Positions 26,444 to 34,552 of a stretch of 36,870 bases of DNA are shown here, piece by piece. The translations under genes were made by a program, and so were the position numbers. Location: contig CATWUX010000005.1 in the NCBI GenBank assembly GCA_958354085.1, forward strand, positions 1 through 36,870, written 5' to 3'. Below the pieces are notes generated by a model, which saw only the letters and a list, made by a program, of their open reading frames with translations, was not told the DNA's origin and searched no databases. Within the stretch, counting starts at the first letter, position 1. Each line of letters opens with the position of its first letter. Source of the stretch: an uncultured Oscillospiraceae bacterium (lineage in GTDB: Bacteria > Bacillota > Clostridia > Oscillospirales > Acutalibacteraceae).

Positions 26444-27976
26444 GTGGAGATTCGTATAGAGAATGGAGAATATTGGTACGGCGGTGCAGCAGCGGATGGC
26501 GTCAGCCAACCGTTTACGCGCGGGTCTGGGTATGCGCGAGATTTAATCGTTGACACAAGCTGCAACCAGGCTGCTCCGTTGTATCTCTCTTCACACGGCC
26601 GATACTTGTGGAGCGAGGCAGGCTTTTCCATTTGCGAAAGGGATGGGATCCTTTGTGTGACCCAAGGAAGCGCACCTGTGGAGCTTGCCGACGGATTTGG
26701 CACGTTGCGCGGCGCCTATCGAGCGGCCTGTGCGGCCCATTTTCCCCCTTCCGGCCAATGCCCGCCCGCGTTGTTTTTTACAGCGCCTCAGTACAATACA
26801 TGGATTGAGTTGACCACTAATCAGAATCAGAAGCAAATTCTTGAGTACGCGCACGGTATTTTGCTGCACGGTTTGCCGGCGGGGATTTTGATGATCGATG
26901 ACGGCTGGGCGCCCTATAATGGCGCACTGCGTTTTGATGGGACGCGTTTTTCATCGGCACGGGTCATGGTGGAAGAATTGCATGCTTTAGGTTTTCGAGT
27001 GATGCTGTGGGAAACGCCATTTATTTCCCCTGACACCAATGAATTCCGCGAGTTAAAAGAGAAGGGGTGCCTGCTCCTGGATGCGGCGGGCGTACCGGCT
27101 GTGCGGGAGTGGTGGAATGGATATTCGGCGGTGTTGGATATGACCAACCCTGCTGCGGTGACGTGGCTCGCGGCTAAAAACGAAAGCCTAATGAAAACCT
27201 ACGGAGTGGACGGCTTTAAGATGGATGCGGGGGATGCACTGTATTACCGCGAGGATGACCGTCCCTTTCTGCCGATCACTCCGAACGGACAGTCGGAAAG
27301 GTGGGCACAATTTGGCCTGCGCTATGATTATAACGAATATCGGGCGTGCTTTAAATGTGGAGGGCAGCCCCTGGTGCAGCGTCTGGGGGATAAGGCGCAT
27401 AGCTGGGGCAAAAATGGCTTAGCCTCCTTGATACCCAACCAGTTGACACAGGGATTGTTGGGATATGCATTTACCTGCCCGGATATGATTGGCGGAGGGG
27501 AAATCGGCAGCTTTCGAGAGAGGGGAGAGGCGCTCGATGCGGAGCTGTTTGTGCGGTATGCCCAATGCGCTGCACTCATGCCAATGATGCAGTTTTCGGC
27601 AGCACCCTGGAGAGTGCTGGATAACGAGCATGCCGCCCTTTGCACGGATGCCGCCCGGCTGCACGAGGAAATGGCCCACCGCATTCAAAAGCTGGCGAAG
27701 GAGGCAGCCGTCACCGGAGAGCCCATTGTCCGCCACATGGAATATGTTTTTCCGCACCAGGGCTTTGCCGATATCGTGAATCAGTTTATGCTCGGAGACT
27801 CCATTCTGGTAGCCCCTGTGCTCGAAAAGGGCCAGCGGGAGCGAAATGTGCATTTTCCGGCAGGTGTTTGGAAGGACAGGGAAAGACGCAGCTATGAAGG
27901 CGGAACGGTCCATTGTGTAGAGGCGCCGTTAAACCGGCTTCCTGTTTTTTGGCTGGCGGAGGAGGCCGAAATCTGA
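26444..27976 (+). CDS. Short glycoside hydrolase family 31 enzyme (alpha-glycosidase)
   Basis: The 510-residue protein contains the GH31 barrel: LMIDDGW (149-155), LHALGFRVMLWETPFISPD, the nucleophile region VDGFKMDAGDA (D261) and the acid/base region VQRLGDKAHSW (D316 candidate). A short C-terminal beta-domain with the GH31-typical MLGDSILVAPVLEKGQRERNVHFPAGVW follows. Most GH31 enzymes are 650-800 residues, so the N-terminal sandwich and distal C-terminal domain are reduced. There is no signal peptide. Translation starts at GTG, seven bases after GGGAGG and just after the previous stop. GH31 covers alpha-glucosidases, alpha-xylosidases, alpha-galactosidases and sulfoquinovosidases; I cannot choose between them. 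Confidence 0.87.
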   Translation: MEIRIENGEYWYGGAAADGVSQPFTRGSGYARDLIVDTSCNQAAPLYLSSHGRYLWSEAGFSICERDGILCVTQGSAPVELADGFGTLRGAYRAACAAHFPPSGQCPPALFFTAPQYNTWIELTTNQNQKQILEYAHGILLHGLPAGILMIDDGWAPYNGALRFDGTRFSSARVMVEELHALGFRVMLWETPFISPDTNEFRELKEKGCLLLDAAGVPAVREWWNGYSAVLDMTNPAAVTWLAAKNESLMKTYGVDGFKMDAGDALYYREDDRPFLPITPNGQSERWAQFGLRYDYNEYRACFKCGGQPLVQRLGDKAHSWGKNGLASLIPNQLTQGLLGYAFTCPDMIGGGEIGSFRERGEALDAELFVRYAQCAALMPMMQFSAAPWRVLDNEHAALCTDAARLHEEMAHRIQKLAKEAAVTGEPIVRHMEYVFPHQGFADIVNQFMLGDSILVAPVLEKGQRERNVHFPAGVWKDRERRSYEGGTVHCVEAPLNRLPVFWLAEEAEI

Positions 27977-28028
27977 TTTTGCCCTTTTGCTCGGTTGGTG
28001 ATATAGAATATTATGAGGAGAAACAAGT

Positions 28029-29681
28029 ATGTCTGTACAGATACAGGGGCGACTGCTCAGTTCCCTGGAAAAGGTGTTTTGGGACGAGGATCTACGGGCG
28101 GACGCGTACACGGCAGGTAGTGTCTTACGAGGAGAACGGTTTTCTTTCCAAGCGGCTTTCCGTCAGACGGGGGACGAGGGAAGCCTCCGCCTGACGGCGT
28201 CAGTGGAAACCGAGTTGGAGGCACCGATTGAAATTTTAGAGGTTGGTCAGGTGCCGGTTTTTTATCCGGCTGCTCCGGACCATGATGACGGATATCTGCG
28301 CACAGTGCCGGGCTTATTTCCAGACCCGCTTTTTCCCCATCGTGGCGCTTGGTCCTTGGCGGTAGGGCAATGGCGTTGCTTGTGGATAACGGTGGACATC
28401 CCGGAAGATGCGCCTACAGGAGAATTTCCAATTGCGCTACGGGTTGCGCGGTCAGGCGCTTCGCAGGAGGAACTGGGGAAGCTTGTCTTTCGGCTTCGTG
28501 TCATCCCTGCTTGTTTGCCGCCGTCGAAGATGCTGTTTACTGAGTGGTTTCATGTCGACTGCTTAGCTACCTACTATCAGACGCCGGTTTTTAGCGAGGA
28601 ACATTGGACATTGATGGAGGCGTATCTGCGCAACGCGGCTCGATTTGGCGTCAACCTGCTGTTTACACCGGTGTTTACGCCGCCGCTGGATACGGAAATA
28701 GGGAAAGAGCGCCCCACTGTTCAGTTAGTGGATGTGACGGTTACCGATGACGGCTATCGGTTTGATTTTGACAAACTGGACCGGTATATGGAATTGGGAG
28801 AAGCCTGTGGGATTCGGTGCTTTGAGATTTCTCATTTATTTACCCAATGGGGCGCGTTGGCAGCACCTAAAATTATGGCGACAAAAAATGGGCAATACTG
28901 CTGCCTGTTTGGTTGGACGACGGATGCAGCCTCAGAAGAATACGGCGTGTTCCTGCGCGCTTTTTTGCGTGAACTTAAGGCACATCTGGCAGCGTCCGGC
29001 CGGTTGGAACGCTGTTGGTTTCACATTTCAGATGAGCCGGAAGGAGTCGCCGGCCGAGAGGGATATCGTCGTGCCAAAGAGAATGTATGGGAGGAACTGA
29101 AAGATTGCCAGGTTATGGATGCCCTATCCGATCTTGAGGCATATGAGCAAGGCTTGGTTAGCCATCCGGTACCGGCCTTACATGTGTTGGAGCCGTTCCT
29201 GAAAAAAGGGTTGCCTCACCCGTGGACCTATTATTGCTGTGCGCAGGGGAGAGGGGTTAGCAATCGGTTTATGTCGATGCCATCCTGTCGCAATCGAATT
29301 TTCGGTTACCAATTGTATAAATATCAAATTGAAGGTTTTCTCCATTGGGGCTTTAATTTTTGGTACAGTGCCTTGTCCCGTCAGGCGGTGGACCCTTTCC
29401 GGGAAACGGGTGCGTTGGATGCTTTCCCGGCAGGGGACGCGTACCTGGTATATCCGGGGGAGGATGGGCGTCCCGTGCCGTCCCTGCGTGAAGTAGTCTT
29501 TTATGAGGCGTTACAAGATATGCGTGCTTTAAAATTGTTGGAAGAGTTGGCTGGGCGGGAGGCGGCCTTAACTATTTTGGATCGCGACGGCACCCTAACC
29601 TTTTCCGACTACAGTGGGGATCCCGCTTGGATACTGCAAACCCGGGAAGAAGTCAATCAGCGGATAGCGGCATGTCTTTAG
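28029..29681 (+). CDS. DUF4091 domain protein (GH123-like), second copy
   Basis: The 550-residue protein lacks a signal peptide and has the DUF4091/GH123-like plan: a beta-sandwich N-terminus ending near RLRVIPACLPP (155-165), a barrel with FHISDEP (D335-E336, candidate catalytic pair) and a late HWGFNFWYS segment. The C-terminus contains VVFYEALQDMRALKLL, equivalent to the DYEYL helix of the leftward copy. The two DUF4091 proteins bracket the locus and are only distantly similar. AGGAG precedes the start, and a gap of 52 bp separates it from the GH31 gene. It appears to be the last gene of the rightward transcription unit. Beta-N-acetylgalactosaminidase-like activity is possible but not shown. 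Confidence 0.82.
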   Translation: MSVQIQGRLLSSLEKVFWDEDLRADAYTAGSVLRGERFSFQAAFRQTGDEGSLRLTASVETELEAPIEILEVGQVPVFYPAAPDHDDGYLRTVPGLFPDPLFPHRGAWSLAVGQWRCLWITVDIPEDAPTGEFPIALRVARSGASQEELGKLVFRLRVIPACLPPSKMLFTEWFHVDCLATYYQTPVFSEEHWTLMEAYLRNAARFGVNLLFTPVFTPPLDTEIGKERPTVQLVDVTVTDDGYRFDFDKLDRYMELGEACGIRCFEISHLFTQWGALAAPKIMATKNGQYCCLFGWTTDAASEEYGVFLRAFLRELKAHLAASGRLERCWFHISDEPEGVAGREGYRRAKENVWEELKDCQVMDALSDLEAYEQGLVSHPVPALHVLEPFLKKGLPHPWTYYCCAQGRGVSNRFMSMPSCRNRIFGYQLYKYQIEGFLHWGFNFWYSALSRQAVDPFRETGALDAFPAGDAYLVYPGEDGRPVPSLREVVFYEALQDMRALKLLEELAGREAALTILDRDGTLTFSDYSGDPAWILQTREEVNQRIAACL

Positions 29682-29707
29682 TTAAATCCCCCGGTTTTCA
29701 AACAGCC

Positions 29708-29870
29708 GATAGCTTGAACGCTCCCCGGGAAGCGGGTAAGCTATCAAATGTTAGGCCTTGAAGGCTGGAACATAGATGCTTTTAGCCGCCATAGAGCTTC
29801 GACTCTATGGCGGCTTAGACTGTCAAAGAAGGCGCTGCTTTGCCTGAGCAATACACCTCCTTCCTTGACA
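29708..29870. other. Run of hairpins after the glycan operon
   Basis: Three structures follow one another. GATAGCTT/AAGCTATC lies at 29708-29745. A perfect 13-bp stem (AGCCGCCATAGAG, loop CTTCGA) lies at 29784-29815. A long stem (TGTCAA-a-GAAGG paired with CCTTC-C-TTGACA) lies at 29821-29870. No gene lies here. This may be the 3' untranslated end of the operon or a small structured RNA; I recognise no known RNA family. Confidence 0.45.
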
Positions 29871-29875
29871 AGCTG

Positions 29876-29907
29876 AGAACCTGCTGAAAAATTCAGCAGG
29901 TTCTTTT
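29876..29907 (+). terminator. Intrinsic terminator of the glycan operon
   Basis: Perfect 13-bp arms (AGAACCTGCTGAA and its complement) enclose an AAA loop. Four T residues, one of them paired in the stem, follow. It lies about 200 bp after the last stop codon and is the best terminator signal on this side. A further GC-rich hairpin, CCCGGAAG/CTTCCGGG, follows at 29915-29938. Confidence 0.75.
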
Positions 29908-29998
29908 GCGGGCACCCGGAAGTAAGCCTGCTTCCGGGGCTTGTGCCATATGCATAAGGAAAAGGCATCAAGGCTGCATAAAGGTTTTCATACGGAAA

Positions 29999-30032
29999 AA
30001 GCGGCGTACAGTTTTAAAATTGTACGCCGCTT
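29999..30032 (-). terminator. Terminator after the truncated leftward gene
   Basis: Perfect 12-bp arms (AAGCGGCGTACA) enclose a loop containing TTTTAAAA. On the minus strand the stem runs into TTTTT, so it fits termination of leftward transcription from the gene remnant at 30236. It could also act rightward. Confidence 0.65.
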
Positions 30033-30235
30033 CAGGAGCTGGACGACGTTTCTCTCCGCCGGTTATACATATCCGGCGTGTAAACGTAAAACCGCCGAAT
30101 TTGTAAGGGGGATGACTCATTGGCGAGAGAACGAACATCACTAGGAGCAGAACCTCCTCCCAAAGAGTTTCTTCCGTAAAGCTTTTGGATTATAATCGCA
30201 GGCGTTGTACAGATCGATCTGTTTAGAAAAATACT

Positions 30236-31024
30236 TTATAAACTGATATTGGGCGTAATGGTATAAGAATGGGCATCAAAGTCCACCTCAATTGTGGTAC
30301 CATCTGAAAAAGTGGTGCGCTGACAGCGATAGCTGCCGCTGAGAAACTCATGCTTCACCATACGTGTAAAGGCTAAACGCTTGCTGATTTTTTCAATGGT
30401 CTGGCACAGGCGAACCTCCTCGTCGCCGGCGTCGATCAGCATATAAACCGGGTTGGCATTGAGAATGGCATGAGAGAAATAGCGGTCGTTGTTGGGGATT
30501 CCCCAGCCGCCCATGGACGCGGGATAGTTGATCCAGTAAAACAGGATGGCATCGTGGTATACCAAATTGAACAGAGGAATGGGAATGCCATTGCCGATCC
30601 CGTTCCACAAACTGGGTGACAGGGAATAGGGCGCATGGGAAGCCATGTCCATGGAGGAGAGAAAACAGTCCACCGGCTCGTCGGATCCCACCACCATGCC
30701 GCGGCTGTGGGCAAACGCAAACAGTTCTTTGCGCGCGGCAATGCATTCCCTCTTGGTCATGGGATGGAGGGGATTGTAGCATTCGTCAATGGAATCGCCG
30801 GCGAAAGAGCCCAGATGCAGACCATCGAAGGAGATCCCATGCTGGTCAAACAGAGCCAGATTGCGCCGAAGATAATCGAGCGCCTGGGTGGCGCAGAGAA
30901 ACGACTGCTTCCCTCCTTGCCAAAGGCTGGCGACCGGAAGATTCTGCTGGGAATCGAAAATAGCCTGGTTTTCCCGGAAACTAGGGGAATTAAAATAATA
31001 ATCCCGGTAGCACCTTCGCCTTCG
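30236..31024 (-). pseudogene. 5'-truncated DUF5696/GH101-like glycosidase remnant
   Basis: The frame stays open for about 263 codons upstream of its stop codon but has no credible start. The ATG at 30760 lies inside conserved sequence, because upstream codons still read QNLPVASLWQGGKQSF and GISFDGLHLGSFAGDSIDECYNPLHPMT. The order of D-G-L-H-L-G, D-E-C-Y-N-P-L-H-P, R-G-M-V-V-G-S-D-E and IPIPLFNLVYHDAILFYWINY matches the C-terminal barrel half of the DUF5696/GH101/GH129-like group. It resembles the corresponding part of the exported protein encoded at 18101. Only the C-terminal third remains. The break point, around 30990-31027, coincides with the start of foreign-looking non-coding DNA. It is probably non-functional; its own terminator persists. 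Confidence 0.7.
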
Positions 31025-31557
31025 TCAGAAAGAAATAATCAAGCTCAAATTCGGCAGAACAATTTGCAGTCTCGGCAGGTTTCCCCAAAGCCAACTGACG
31101 CCGAACGGACTGTCCGCACATCAAATCAAACCGAATATAAAAGACAAGCTCAGTCAAGCAAAGGCAGGTATTTCTCCCCTACACGCAAAGCCGCAATAAA
31201 GCGCAGAAAAAGGCAAAGGGCTGTGGTTGTCTCGTTATCAAGGTTACACCTTACACCAAAAGTTACACCAACATACTCATTTCAGAATTCTTGATAATTC
31301 TCGATACGACCTTGTTTGTGTGGTTTTATTTTTGGAAAATGCTCGCAAATGCTTGATAATCCTTGATAATTCCCGGTTTCTGCCCGAATCCCCACAATGA
31401 AGCCGCTGGACTAAAAAATCCAGTAAAATCAAGGGGTTTCGGCATCTCAAATCCGAGTTGACAACAAATTGACAACAATTTTTCATATGATTTTGAAGAA
31501 TTGTGATGCAGAATGAATTGTTGGAAGGATAAAACACAATACAGTACTTGCTGTATA
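31025..31557. repeat. Non-coding junction region with short direct repeats
   Basis: No gene is supported in this 530-bp stretch. It contains three TTACACC copies (31244-31250, 31251-31257, 31263-31269) and three CTTGATAAT(T/C)C copies (31290-31300, 31352-31362, 31362-31372). Two TTGACAACAA copies also occur (31458-31467, 31469-31478). Such clusters are typical of arm-type sites bound by integrase or excisionase at the ends of integrated elements, and the truncated gene next to it supports a recombination junction. No attachment core or integrase gene is visible in the window. Confidence 0.45.
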
Positions 31558-31600
31558 GAGAACACTTTTTGAATGATATTCAAGAGGTGTTCTCTTTTTT
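31558..31600 (+). terminator. Intrinsic terminator or attenuator before the DUF6462 gene
   Basis: GAGAACAC pairs with GTGTTCTC around an inner TTGAAT/ATTCAA stem, followed directly by TTTTTT. It lies about 50 bp before the first small gene, so it either ends upstream transcription or attenuates entry into this cluster. Confidence 0.7.
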
Positions 31601-31651
31601 GTTAGGTCTGCTTTTGTCATGACAAAACCAAAACCGAAAGGAATTAAGATT

Positions 31652-31924
31652 ATGATTAGTGAAGAGACAAGGGCATATTATGACCTGAAGAAACGCAATG
31701 ATATAAGAGAGAGCGCTAAAAGGATTCGCAGACAGTTCCTACGCTATAAAGATGCTGAAATCATCTATAGCTTACAGCATAAGAAAATATTGGAGCTTGC
31801 AAGTGAAGCCGGAGCAATTTACCGTATGGATGGTACTGTTTTGATCAATCGCGATATTTTCGAGGAATATTTGGAAAGATTTCATGAGCCGAGCACCTTG
31901 AAATCTGAGGAGGAATCAGTATGA
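31652..31924 (+). CDS. DUF6462 family small DNA-binding (excisionase-like) protein
   Basis: The 90-residue protein carries the DUF6462 core: RQFLRYKDAEIIYSLQHKKILELASEAGAIYRMDGTVLINRDIFEEYLERF. It resembles excisionase-type winged helix proteins of clostridial conjugative elements, in which a helix-turn-helix (about residues 37-58) precedes a beta-hairpin wing. The ATG at 31652 is chosen because AAAGGA lies nine bases upstream; an in-frame ATG at 31619 has only a weak AGG. Its stop overlaps the next start by 4 bp. Likely roles are element excision or transcription control; no integrase is adjacent. Confidence 0.75.
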   Translation: MISEETRAYYDLKKRNDIRESAKRIRRQFLRYKDAEIIYSLQHKKILELASEAGAIYRMDGTVLINRDIFEEYLERFHEPSTLKSEEESV

Positions 31925-32397
31925 GTGGAAACCTTTGGATGTTCTCGGATATGCTTGACGATGAAGATATCGAGATGCAGAAACACGATTTTATCACGCT
32001 ATATCAAGGTGCCGATTATTATGGGCTTGGTCTAAAGGTGTTTACCCGCATGGCACGAGAAGCAGGATCGGTTTATAAAATCGGAAAGAAAGTCTTGATT
32101 CGCAGAACTATTTTTGATGAGTATCTTAGGAAAGTATACAAAAAGGAGTTAGAAAAAAACTCCCGAGACGATTCCGGAAAGGAGCTTGTAATGAGACAAG
32201 GCACTATGGTTGCTGATGAAGAAAGTGGCCGAATGGATATACGATTTGGATTGATGGATTATTATGGAGGTCTCCACTGTGGTGAGTGTTTAGATGTTCT
32301 GATCGATGGCGAGTGGGTCCCTACCCGAATTGAAATGGGAGAAGGTTGGTTTCTTGTGGGTATACAAACGGATCAGCTTCGCCATGTACTTGCGTAA
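31921..32397 (+). CDS. DUF6462-like / DUF5348 two-domain protein
   Basis: The 158-residue protein joins two small domains normally encoded apart. An N-terminal DUF6462-like module (about 22-73, DFITLYQGADYYGLGLKVFTRMAREAG...KVLIRRTIFDEYL) is similar to the preceding gene product. The C-terminal DUF5348 module (about 95-155) has GRMDIRFGLMDYYGGLHCGECLDVLIDGEW...RIEMGEGWFLVG. DUF5348 is a small domain common on clostridial mobile elements, of unknown function. AGGAGG precedes the start, which overlaps the previous stop. The pair looks like a duplicated excisionase-like gene with an added cargo domain. Confidence 0.72.
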   Translation: MSGNLWMFSDMLDDEDIEMQKHDFITLYQGADYYGLGLKVFTRMAREAGSVYKIGKKVLIRRTIFDEYLRKVYKKELEKNSRDDSGKELVMRQGTMVADEESGRMDIRFGLMDYYGGLHCGECLDVLIDGEWVPTRIEMGEGWFLVGIQTDQLRHVLA

Positions 32398-32494
32398 CAA
32401 CGGAGGTACTATATAACACAAGGTCGTCTGAGCTTTCCCACCCCCGTGGAAAGTAACAAAAACGCAAGAATTAAATTCATCGCTTTATAAACCG

Positions 32495-32523
32495 TTGTGT
32501 TTTTGCAAGAAATATGATATTAT
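32495..32523 (+). promoter_or_regulatory. Promoter of the HTH gene and signalling cassette
   Basis: TTGTGT and TATTAT are separated by 17 bp, placing the start of transcription about 60 nt before the HTH gene. The 195-bp gap holds no other gene. Confidence 0.5.
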
Positions 32524-32591
32524 ATTCTAAACAGCCAAGACCGACTGTTCCTATTTTCCGAGTAAATCCTGTTTGAATCGAGGCTGACGGT

Positions 32592-32804
32592 ATGGATATA
32601 AGCTATAAAAAGCTCTGGAAATTGCTGATAGACAGGGACATGAAAAAGAAAGACCTTGAAAAAGCTGCGGGCATCAGCAACTATGTCATTTCCAAAATGA
32701 CCAGGAATGAAAATGTCACGGTTGAAACCGTGGGAAAAATCTGCAAAGCATTGAACTGTACGCCGAATGATGTAATGGAATTCGCATCCGACAGCGAGAT
32801 TTGA
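32592..32804 (+). CDS. Cro/CI-type helix-turn-helix regulator (HTH_26-like)
   Basis: The 70-residue protein is essentially one XRE-type DNA-binding domain: KLWKLLIDRDMKKKDLEKAAGISNYVISKMTRNENVTVETVGKICKALNCTPNDVMEF. The helix-turn-helix covers about residues 20-40, and the ending is typical of the small HTH_26 group. GAGG lies eight bases before the start. It follows the mobile-element-type genes and precedes the signalling cassette by about 115 bp; it may repress its own promoter or genes of the element. Confidence 0.85.
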   Translation: MDISYKKLWKLLIDRDMKKKDLEKAAGISNYVISKMTRNENVTVETVGKICKALNCTPNDVMEFASDSEI

Positions 32805-32920
32805 TAATGCTTTAGTATACTGTCTTTGGTAAATGCACATTCGGAATCGTCCTGCCGAGAAGCAAATAAAACTGCCAAAGGACATTCTTTGCCTGTGAGA
32901 GAAAGCGAGAGATTTTCCAT

Positions 32921-34552
32921 ATGAAACGGAACACAAGACAGCTGATTCCCATGATCGTTGTTTTTACGCTCATTGCCGCGGCTTATTCCTGCAGGATGCT
33001 TGCCATGCTCGACATCTGCGGGGTTTATGTGAACTATATCCGCGCCGCGCTTTATTTACTTCTGTTTTCCCTTTGGGGTTATTCCCTTGACCGACGCATT
33101 ATACAGCCGCAGACTCTGCACTGGCTGCGTCTGACCGCGGCGCTGATGCTGCTGTGGCTTATTCTGCGCACGCTGAAATATGAGTTTGTCACTGACCTGA
33201 CAGTGGCGCGGTACATTTGGTATCTTTACTATCTGCCAATGCTTTTTATACCGCTGCTGGGAGTGTATATTGCGCTGTCTCTAGGGAAATCGGAGAAATT
33301 CCGCCTGACCGGAAGGATCGGCGCTTTGGCAATCATTCCGGCTGTGCTGTTTTTGCTGGTGATCACCAACGATCTGCACCAGCAGATGTTTGCATTCAGC
33401 AGCGGCGTGCCGGGAGAACCAGACAATTATTCCTATTCCTATTCCTACGGTCCCGTTTACTTCTGCTACCTCGGTTGGACGGTGACCTGCATGTTTTTTT
33501 CACTTATCCTCCTTTTGAAGAAAAGCCGCATACCGGGCAGCGGAAAAAGGAAGCTTGCACCGTTTGTTATAGGCTGCGCAACGGTTCTGTACGGGATTTT
33601 GTATCTGTCGGGCCTGCCGGCTGTACGCTGGTGGCTCGGTGATATGAATGTGACATTCTGCCTTTTATATGCGGCGATTTATGAAAGCTGTATACGCTGC
33701 CGGATGATACAGTCCAATACAGGCTATGTCGAACTGTTCGAGGCAACGACACTGGCAGCATGTATCGCAGACCGCACCGGAAATATCGTTTTCCGTTCCC
33801 GGGCTGCAGACGAAGATATGGTTTGCCCGAAAAACGGACTTCAGATCATCCGTCCCGACGGAATACGCATTTCTTCGGCACCGATCAGCGGAGGATATGC
33901 CGTTTGGCAGGATAACGTGCGCCCGCTGACCGAGCTTCGCGCAAGGTTAAGCGAAAACAAGGCCAAAATAAGAAGCAATAAAGAGAAATTGCAGGAAGCC
34001 TATCTCATACAGAAAAAGCTGAATGAGTTGACCGAAAAAAACCGGATTTATGACGAATTGGAAACAAAGTACGGAAAGCAGATAGCCAGGATCGGTCAAC
34101 TGCTGAAACAATGTGAGGGTGCAGAGCCTGCCGAAATACAAAACCTGCTGAAAAGAATTATTCTGCTTGGCACTTACATCAAGCGCGGCGCTAATCTGTA
34201 TTTTCTCAGCCTGGAATATGAGCTTCTGCCGCAGCAGGAGCTTCGGCTGACAATAGACGAGGCCGTGCGGGTCATGACCGTTTGCGGCACGGAGTGCAGT
34301 GTGGTCTATCACACAACAAAACCGATGCTTTCGGCAGAGGTGGCGCGGCTGTTCGACCTTTTGAAAACCGTTGAGGAGGCCACGATAAACGAGCTGCATT
34401 CTCTGTTTAGCTCCGTGTCCGACAGTGAGATGGATCTGTCGGTGGAGTGTGCTGCGGATCTGTCATTCCTCGTTTCTCCAAATGTAACCGTTAAGCAGGA
34501 GGACGGCTTATGGCTTGTTCGCACGATGATAGGAGGTTGGAAGGATGCATAG
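32921..34552 (+). CDS. Multi-spanning sensor, histidine-kinase-like but without catalytic residues
   Basis: The 543-residue protein has seven or eight hydrophobic spans in residues 8-255, resembling the 7TM sensory modules of clostridial kinases. A degenerate PAS-like segment follows (about 265-330) and then a long coiled coil (about 335-395). The region that should carry the phospho-accepting His reads EKNRIYDELETKYGKQIARI (372-391), with Tyr/Lys and no His. No N-box or GxG-type ATP site follows, only a helical, beta-containing C-terminus. It should sense a signal and pass it to the kinase encoded next, with which it overlaps by 8 bp. The ribosome binding site is weak. Kinase-paired receptor is inference from the arrangement. 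Confidence 0.75.
   Translation: MKRNTRQLIPMIVVFTLIAAAYSCRMLAMLDICGVYVNYIRAALYLLLFSLWGYSLDRRIIQPQTLHWLRLTAALMLLWLILRTLKYEFVTDLTVARYIWYLYYLPMLFIPLLGVYIALSLGKSEKFRLTGRIGALAIIPAVLFLLVITNDLHQQMFAFSSGVPGEPDNYSYSYSYGPVYFCYLGWTVTCMFFSLILLLKKSRIPGSGKRKLAPFVIGCATVLYGILYLSGLPAVRWWLGDMNVTFCLLYAAIYESCIRCRMIQSNTGYVELFEATTLAACIADRTGNIVFRSRAADEDMVCPKNGLQIIRPDGIRISSAPISGGYAVWQDNVRPLTELRARLSENKAKIRSNKEKLQEAYLIQKKLNELTEKNRIYDELETKYGKQIARIGQLLKQCEGAEPAEIQNLLKRIILLGTYIKRGANLYFLSLEYELLPQQELRLTIDEAVRVMTVCGTECSVVYHTTKPMLSAEVARLFDLLKTVEEATINELHSLFSSVSDSEMDLSVECAADLSFLVSPNVTVKQEDGLWLVRTMIGGWKDA

Noticed and set aside
30635..31294. Rightward open frame of 219 codons
   Set aside because: It is antisense to the glycosidase remnant and runs into the repeat region; there is no ribosome binding site and the sequence is low-complexity and basic.
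31277..31583. Two overlapping leftward frames of 85-86 codons
   Set aside because: They cover the direct-repeat region and terminator, share no domain and have no credible start signal; the repeats alone explain the repeated peptides.
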